Assembly: GCA_030062745.1 (NCBI GenBank)
Contig: CP099848.1
Location: 16,541,081-16,605,080, forward strand
Reading direction: 5' to 3'
DNA from: Capitulum mitella
Lineage: Eukaryota > Arthropoda > Thecostraca > Pollicipedomorpha > Pollicipedidae
DNA length: 64,000 nucleotides
In this document: positions 56,241 through 64,000 of the stretch, in pieces
Numbering within the stretch: position 1 is the stretch's first letter
How the letters are laid out: every line of letters starts with the position of its first letter
Notes under the pieces: generated by a model
Told to the model about the DNA's origin: nothing
The model's input: only the letters and a program-made list of their open reading frames with translations
The model's database searches: none
Program-made: the position numbers and the translations under genes

Positions 56241-57110
56241 GGCGTTAAAAATAGGCGTTAAAAATTTTCAAGGTCTTTCAGTATCACCAGGTGAGAGCGG
56301 GTCAATGTCAGGTCATGGTTTTCAGAAATGGTCATTTGTTTGGGTGAACTTCAGGTTACTAAACGCGGTAATCACCGCGTTTTTCCGGTATTTATTCTTG
56401 ATTCAGTTTCATAAAAAGAGGTATTTTCATTTTTATTATTTTTTGCTCCCTTTTTCGTATATTGCATTCGGAAACGCCGGTTTGCAACGTAGCAGTGTTT
56501 TCAGTTATCATACGTTGTCTTAACACGTGCACTGGAATGAGTTTTTTTTGTGCCCCTCTCCCCACCCGTTTTTCTTGAAAATCTCGAGAACAGATGAGAG
56601 CTGGTCGCTGCTATTTTGTGAAATTTATGTCAATTGGATCACTCGTCAACTGACGTAGAAAAATCGAAAATCAGCCCGAAATTTTTGAAGTTTGAAATAT
56701 CTGAAGTCAAGCAAACAACGAAAATAACGGTTGTCGCTGACATATGGGAACTTTGTGAAAGAATGAACGTTCTACCTAAGATTACCGCTTAAACACAGTC
56801 AGACAACGTCATTCGGGCATAAGTGATGGATGTACCCAGGCCAAAGCCAGGGTCAATAACGGCCAAGGTCACCACAGGCCAAGGTCAACCAGCTTGTGTC
56901 CTGATCCAGATTTGTTTTGCAACATGTCGGTTTGTATGAAATATGCATTCAAAGACCGTAATAAAAACAGGTGTGCGCACACTAATACGCTTACATATAC
57001 CAGGGTCAGTGAAGATCAAGGTCACCAAAGATCAAGGTCAAATATCTTGTGACCTGGTCCAGATTTGCTTAGCGACATGCCGATGACGGGCTGTCTGCAA
57101 GTCCCTCGTG
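56241..57110. other. Intergenic, CAAGGTCA-rich transposon-like sequence
   Basis: 56850-57060 has repeated CCAAGGTCA and ATCAAGGTCA motifs (nuclear-receptor monomer-type half-sites) in loosely tandem form. No element ends or genes. Confidence 0.45.
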
Positions 57111-57720
57111 AGGGATCCTGTGTTTGTTCCATGGGTTCGGTGTTTGTGGTGGTGGGGCCCGGTGCTCATTGCATGGCCTGATGCTCGTGCTAGGGGCCGG
57201 GTGTTCTTGTCAGGGCCCGAGAGCAATGGTGATAGGCCCTGTTGTCCATGTCGGGGCCCAAAACCCTGCCAGGGACCAGATGTGCATGGTGCCAGGGGCT
57301 TGGTATTCGTGTCAGTGTCGTAGCGTCCGTGATGCGTTTGTCGCTTGCGTCATGGGGCCGGTGTCTATTCCAAGGGGAAATGTTCATGCCAGGAACAAGA
57401 CCCTGTGCTAGCTGAACCCCATATTTGTGTCAAGTGCCCAATGGACGTGTCAGGGATCATGGAGCTCGTTGTGCCAGAGGCTCGTTGCTCGTTCCTAGGT
57501 CGACGCGTCCGTGGTGTTAGGGGTCGGGGTCCCGCCTCAGGAGCGCGGTGTTCTTTTCAGGGGTCCGGTGCTTGTGCCAGGAGGGCGTTTGAGGCTCAAG
57601 AACCCCGGTGCTCCTGGCAAGAGTCAGTGTCGGATCCATTTGTCTAACTACCGTGGTGTTTGGGAATCAGTGTCCTCGCACCGATCAGGTGTTCGCAGCA
57701 GGGCCAACTGTCTGTGCAGC
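57110..57720. repeat. Degenerate GC-rich tandem array
   Basis: Imperfect units of about 25-33 bp around GGGGCCCGGTGTTCGTGTCAG. The arrangement is similar to the arrays in the long hAT-ended repeats, but with a different unit. Open frames here are compositional. Confidence 0.65.
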
Positions 57721-57760
57721 GACAGACGCTCCAAAGGGAAGGGGAGAGGTTCCGGTTCCC

Positions 57761-58973
57761 TTAACCCGCCCCGACTGAAGGGACGGTTGACCGCTCCCCC
57801 CATGGTCTTTCCAAGACTGCGATAGAACGAATAAACGCAGCGCCACAAAACTTCGAGTATTTTTTGCTTGATCATTTTTACACCTTTTACCAAATTTTTC
57901 ACCTCAGGTCAAGTAATGTGTCTGACCTAGGTCAAGTGGACCTATGTTGAAAAAAGTTAAGTGCCCTGTAACTTTTTTGCAAACATGATATCACAAAAAC
58001 AAATTTTGAAAGATCAGAGATTTTGCTAAATGCAGCAAATCTGCTATCTCGAATTTTTCGGAAATGTCCGGGTCATTGACCTAAGCTCAAGTCCGTTTTC
58101 AACACATGTCGTCGGTTTTTCGAAAACTGACGGCTTTTTTTGTAACAGTTTGACTGTCGGGATATCAAGGTACCCGTTCGCCGTCAATGGGCAAAGTTTC
58201 AATGACCCCCGACAACTGACCCGAGGTCAGGTCACGAATAACTCCGATGAGTCAAAATGCGCTGCTATCAGAATCGGCGATGGATGACTCATATCGGATG
58301 GAAAATGGCAACTGGCTCGCACAGTAGCGAAAAAAGCCAAAGAGTTAAAAAAGCTTAAAAAAACTGCATATTTTGGAAATGAATAAGCCCTCGCGAATAA
58401 GGCTCCACCAACTGTGTAGACTGATAACTACTGAATTTTCCAACATTAAAGCACGAGAAACCGTCGCAAGAGCCACGGGGATCAAGAAGCAACACTTTAA
58501 AAGACATATTTCGCGAAAATAAAACAGCGCTAAAATAAGTTTACATGAATTTCAACTGCGTTCGTCTGCGGCGTCCACTGCGCAACGTTGCGGAGATCGC
58601 CGTGTCTTTCACTTAACGTTTCCGGGTATTTGTTGAACAAATCAGAGAAATTAGACGTGTATCGGCATCGGCGGGCTTTTACCTGTCCGCTGGTGCCTAT
58701 GTCTAGACTTTATTATTCGAGCCCTTGAGATCCAGGAAGTTTCTCGGTCTCATACAGGCGGCTATGAGAAAACATATACTGGACGTAAATGGCTTATATG
58801 TTATCCAAAACCAAAAATTAGATCAGTTTCGAACTGTATTCGTTACGAGCTTTCCAACGGTGTGTTTATTTTTATCGTGCGACCAATCATTCGGGAGTCA
58901 GAGGGGGGCGGTCAACCGTTCCATCCCCCAGTCGGGTGTGCATGGTTCTGACCTACAGTCGGACGTGGGTTAA
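57761..58973 (-). mobile_element. TTAA-flanked element, family 1, copy 4 (inverted)
   Basis: TTAA at 57761-57764 and 58970-58973, starting TTAACCCGCCCCGACTG. 1213 bp, orientation as copy 2. Carries TGACCTAGGTCA at 57923-57934. Directly abuts the tandem array on its left. Confidence 0.85.
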
Positions 58974-61900
58974 TGTTCCACTGATTACAGTGAGGGGGTG
59001 TTATACGCTCCCTGGCACTTGTCTTAAATGTCTCTCAACCCATTTCTACCATCCACAATGCAAATCACGTCAAACTGTCATCATGCATGCGACTTAGCAT
59101 GGCCTCTAATGTTGACGTGAAACGGTTGTATATCATTTGGAAACCGTGTCCTATATAAATCCAAATAATTCATGCATTATTTTCGCGGATGTTATCAAAA
59201 ATAAAGCATATTAGCGTCACCTTCAAAATAGGCGAAAACATGCATGCAAGGGCTGACTTATGACATCATATCTCCACCACTTGAGCTAGCATGGGAATGG
59301 TTTTGTTGTCAGAATATGTAACATTTATAGGTGGACAGGTTGTGAAAGTTGGGTTAGGCTGGCTCTAACGCCTGATAACTAACTGACGAAAAAATCGAGG
59401 GGTACACTATTTGACGCGCCCCCGGAGGTGCCGGATGGCGATGTTGCGTTGACCTGACAAACGCACGCTGCTTGGGACATTCACCGGAAAACACAGCTCA
59501 TACTGCTCAGATCCATACTGAACAACTTTTCTACATCCTCATAAACACACGCTCCCTCAAAACCGATGGGTTCTGTCGAATCCAGCGGCGCTTTTGTCCC
59601 CCGCCAGGGAAGTGCTGCCCGGCGCCGGCGTACGAAGCCGTACCTCCACCCCTCGCCGTTTCCAGGCGGTTGCCAGCAAACCTGTCGGCTCGCTAGGTAA
59701 CGTAAGGCACACGTCAATGACTACAAACACGGAACTTGGCGAGCTGTACAGGCGCTGCAATCAATGCATGGCACCCCACGGTTCACCTGAGCTTTTCTGG
59801 CCAATTGTTCAAAGGCAGCGACAGTTAAGAAGAGCTTTGCGCAGCGGCCTGTAAGGCTGACCGGCCAATATAGTGCTACGTTTCACGTATGTTCTAAGCG
59901 TATGTTTTATATACTGACAATGAGAGCTCCAAGAAATGAGCACAAGGAGCAATGCAGTTTTGACATCGAGTTAGATCTGCTCGCTGTCCGACTTAGAAGG
60001 CACCTGGAAATATCAAACAATGTGAGTTCAAGTCTTCATCCCAGCTAGTCGGTCGCCAAATCATTGTCAGTTGACGGGAAGCCACGTGCTAAGGTCGGAG
60101 GGAACTCATATTTATGGATTTCATTGTGTAACCAAACAGTAAACAGTATGCTCGAATTCGAAAAACGTCGTTGACAGATTGTCTGAAGGTGGCGTCCCCA
60201 AAACCCTCAGTGCATCAGATCCGAGATGCGTGAATTACTGGCTATCCTCTCGAAGTTCCTGATACTGAAAATAAATTTTCGTGCTGCTAGACAGGTAACA
60301 CTTGCACAAAGTGAGTTTAAGGCGGTGTTCATTTTAGGCGGCGTTTTCACTGATGGCACAGACAAACCGCGTATATCCGTAGGGACAGGAAGGGACAGGC
60401 CCTGCGCTCTGGAGATACCAAGAGACGCATCTTCTCCGTCCACTCAGCGGAACCGCCCTGGTGACTTCGTTATGGAAACTGTGCAGAGACTTAAACGCAG
60501 CGAAATGCTGAGCGAAAAAAGACTCTTGACTGAAGAGGCAAATTCTAAAGAGGGCAGAAGCTAGCTTACAGAATCAGCGCAAATCACAACAGGTAACATT
60601 TTAAACGTAGGCAAAGTCAATACATGTTTGCTAATTCATACGGAGCTACCGGTGAGGTAGCGGTTGAAAATGCCCAACGTTTGGATCATTGCGGGATTAT
60701 CTAATATATAGCATTCCTCTTCCCCCGACAGTCACGCTACTCGTTACGACAGTCACGTGGCCTGGTGGACTCTCCCGCAAACAACTTTGTGTCGAGCTGT
60801 GATGATACGGCACGTGATATCACTTCGAGTTACAAACGAGGAACAAGTCGGTCATGCCCTCTCCCTTTGTTTCAACTGGGTCACGGCATTGCAAGCAAAA
60901 TGTCCCAGCCTGTCAGCGCAGCCCGCATCGGACTTTCCTTGATTTCAATAATCCCTACGTTTCAGTCACTCATCTCATCCTTTTGGAGGTCTGACATCGG
61001 ACCTGAACTGAGCATGGCGTTCTGCTATTGATGAAAGACAATGAATGAAACTATTATACATCTTCGTTGCCTGAAAAAACGTGGCCACAGCACTTGCAAC
61101 GGGCTCGTGCATACCATAGTAAATTTAGGCTGCCTCTATCATAAAAGAACCCGAAATTAATGGGAATGCTGAATACTGGAATGGCTGTGATGAGTTCGAG
61201 ATTTTCATAAGTCCATCAAAGAGACATTCCGGGTTTCTCGTTAAGAAGAGTCACAGAATTCCCGGCATAAATGGTTTAGTCTACTGGGAACCGCCACAGC
61301 TGTTCAAGCTTGTCATCTTTATCTTGCATTCCGTGCTAGTCTGCCCCGGGTTGTCATTTATAACCAAGCGCTTCGGATGTTCTATCATTCTGCGAATTCA
61401 TTGCCAATCCCCCGACGAATAGTTGTCTGTCATTCGGTATCGCAACTGTCGTGAGCGATCGAGATCAGCCTTACGATATGATTAAGAGTTATGCACTTCG
61501 CCTATAAAAAAGCAAAACTTTGCATGGGTATAGGGAAGGTGAAATATGATTTAATTTATGTGAGATCCTTAGGAGTGCGTCTAGTGTGGTCAGTATTTTG
61601 CACGATTTAGGCCGTAAAAATTGTTATTTATTGGTGATTTTGCACACTACTTCCACATTCTTATGAATGTTTCTTCAAGGATGTCATTTCATATTAAAGG
61701 ATGCCTTAAAGCTATGGTAATAAATGCTGCGCATCAGTGGTTTGCTGTACTGTGCCATCTTAGATTTTATTTGAAACCTTCGCGTCCTGAACACCCATTT
61801 GTCTTTCTGCCATCGAAATACCATTGCATTTTTCCACGACAGCTTGATATTGGCTTCAGGGGCCCGTCACCAGTGCTTAAACATGTTCCTGCGACTGAGC

Positions 61901-63100
61901 GGGCAAAATTATGAATTTGCAACATTAACGAAGACCGCACATTTTCGTACTGCATACGCTAGAAAGACACACTATCCAAATATTATCGCCCCCACTATAA
62001 GCAAAGTTAACCTTCCACTGGCGGTCCTCGGGATTCGTTATCGCATTCGCGGGGGGGGGATGATTCATGATAATCCCTTAAAATCTCAGAACTTTAAGTC
62101 TCAAAAAGTAGAAACACCGATAAAAAGCCGTTGGCGATGCTAGAAGAAAGCACCTAGATTTCCAGATCAAGTCAATATTAAGGTCACCAGAAGTTATCTT
62201 AGGCCAAATTGCCCTGTTGACATTTTTTCACAGAACATTTTGATAACCAAAACTTCAACGTGGCTCAAAAAGAGTTTAACAGTAAAAGCAAGGCCTTCTT
62301 TAACTCTGTGGAACGTAAAACGGGTACAGGAGGGCAAGCTTGACATCTTAGGAAACATTTTAGGAAACGCTGGAAATGAAGACAAAAACTATTTTGTTTA
62401 TTGGAACAGCAAAATTCTTACATTTTCTGAACGTACAAGTATGTGTTTTTGCTGGATTCGCCGCACATCTACCTGCCACGAACATGACGTCTGTAACTAT
62501 AATATTAAAGTCAAACAAGGCCAACCTAGGTCAAGATAACAGCGCATGCAAGTCGGACATATCAGGTGTCTCTCGTATCATCTGCCACATACGCCGTTTC
62601 TGCCGTATCATCTGTTATATTGATCAGTCACGGTATAGCATACAGTTCTATAACATCGGATCATGCAATACCCCTTCTACATCCTGAAACTCCTGCCCCA
62701 AAGCATTTTTCATGTGAACTACCCAGATATTGACAGCGAGTACTTCCGCAGTGGAAAAGCCTAATATCTAACGGGAAGTTATTCCCGTGACGTCAAAGGT
62801 TTTCTTTGAACGACCGAACATAAGAGGACTGGGGCCATACAAACTTTTTAGGAGAGAGGCATGGGTATTATTTTGGTCATACAAGGTGTGTTCGTGTTGA
62901 AATCAGGTGTAATATACCTAAAGTTCAAATCAGGTCAGCCTGGGTTACATGTTTGGTGACCCAAGGGACTGAGTCACCCTTGACAAATAACTTAAGTAGC
63001 AAATGGCTCATTAAAATATGCACATATTAGCCTCTGAAGAACCTGCACTGGTGTGGGAAATGCACTTCATTTAGCGTGAATGCGGCCAGACTTGTAAGCG
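58974..63100. other. Intergenic, no gene recognised
   Basis: GC-rich patch near 59580-59700 and short frames at 59594-59854, 60226-60564 and 60765-61031 (+), none with a recognised domain. The remainder is AT-leaning. Confidence 0.35.
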
Positions 63101-63104
63101 ATTA

Positions 63105-63225
63105 GGTATCGAATCAGAATCGATTCCTTATTTGACAGTTGTGAATCAGAATCAGAATCGCCTTTTGGCTCAAGAATCAGAATCGAATCGATTCCAAGAG
63201 TTGTTAGGAATCGATCCGCTAAATC
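63105..63225. repeat. GAATCAGAATCG simple repeat cluster
   Basis: Irregular repeats of GAATCAGAATCG and ATCGATTC over about 120 bp. Confidence 0.7.
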
Positions 63226-64000
63226 AATCACAAAATTTTATTCATCCTAATGCACGCTCTCCTTACCTAATAAATGAGGTCATTTATTGCCAATATTTAT
63301 AAGAATAACCATGAGGTCTCTCAGCACTGAGAACAGACCTAAGTGAGGATAGGAAAAAAAGTAGCGATTCCAGCTATATGTTCATCAGTACTTACCAGGG
63401 TTTCGGTGTCTGCAAACGACTGGAAGGGGGCCGAGCCGAGGGTCCGACAACGTTTGAGCAATCGCTGTGTCATTGCACGACCAATGGTATTAACCACCAA
63501 TATCAAAGCAACTGAGAGAAAAGCGTTTTTGTGTATATATTGTATATATATGTATATATATATGTATATATTGTTTATGTGATAAGTGGATCACAGCGCC
63601 CGAAAACGCTGTCAGTTGTCGCGGCGCCTAGCTGCATTTCGTACGAGGGTGTCCGATGGCGGAGAAATTAACCCCAAAAAGCAATGTTTTATTTTAAGAA
63701 TCCGCTTCAAATTTTGAGACTAATCAGGTACGATGATAATTATTTTTACTCGCTATCATGCAATTTCAATCAGCGGATTGAAAGTAACGAGGGGTTACAG
63801 AACCACCACCAATGCGAATGTGGCTCCGGCGTCCACCAGGGCTAGGCCAATCCCTACGATTCTCCGGGTCGTAGGTCCACCTCATGTCGGTGGACTTAAT
63901 TTGGGTAGCCTGCTGTGGCGCCAGGATGCCGTGGAAACATTTCAAGCCACCTAGCCGAGGTACCGTGTGGTGACGCGACAGGACTGGCAGGCCACCTAGC
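63226..64000. other. Intergenic with a TA/TG microsatellite
   Basis: TATATATG-type microsatellite at about 63530-63575. No gene recognised to the window end. Confidence 0.5.

Noticed and set aside
60226-61031. Possible gene on + from frames at 60226-60564 and 60765-61031
   Set aside because: No recognised domains, no defensible splice pairs linking them.

Overview
The window is metazoan nuclear DNA, most likely from an arthropod (a crustacean would fit). It contains a spliced polypeptide GalNAc-transferase gene with GT-AG introns, two animal ZIP (SLC39A1-3 type) zinc transporter genes, and remnants of Penelope, LINE, hAT-like and TTAA-flanked (piggyBac-like) transposons. The species cannot be fixed from the sequence. 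Nothing prokaryotic was seen: no operons, Shine-Dalgarno spacing, CRISPR array or rRNA.

Gene layout. A single-exon ZIP gene on + (5052-6077) faces, tail to tail, its single-exon paralogue on - (20776-21937). The paralogue lies in the same-strand fourth recognised intron of a GalNAc-transferase gene. Eight exons of that gene were traced on - between 27347 and 11643, and their phases match at every junction except for one apparent extra base in the third. They give a transmembrane anchor, the GT27 catalytic domain and two of three ricin-type lectin repeats. The start-codon exon and the last lectin exon were not found. The second ZIP gene also has one extra base that breaks its frame.

The rest is mostly repeats. 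Two copies of a long hAT-ended repeat array lie at 1-2782 (+) and 31808-33310 (-). Two 273/274-bp hAT-like MITEs sit at 17714-17986 (perfect 8-bp target duplication) and 19270-19543. Four copies of one TTAA-flanked family lie at 6437, 13801, 43355 and 57761. Two copies of a second family lie at 49557 and 54556, and a hybrid-looking one at 36374. The copy at 54556 interrupts a Penelope reverse transcriptase. A degenerate LINE on - is split between 46900-44860 and 42010-41590. A tRNA-derived SINE-like piece and two DDE-type transposase remnants are also present. A 2.5-kb block at 27600-30120 is almost free of CpG in an otherwise CpG-rich sequence.

Most notable observations. Four GalNAc-transferase splice junctions are tandemly duplicated into the neighbouring intron (20-bp array, 62-bp x3, 43-bp x3, 21-bp x2). 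The region upstream of the first ZIP gene has a full-consensus metal response element and a GTCACGTGAC E-box. The paralogue has lost the histidine cluster of the cytosolic loop. The TTAA elements carry many everted AGGTCA pairs.
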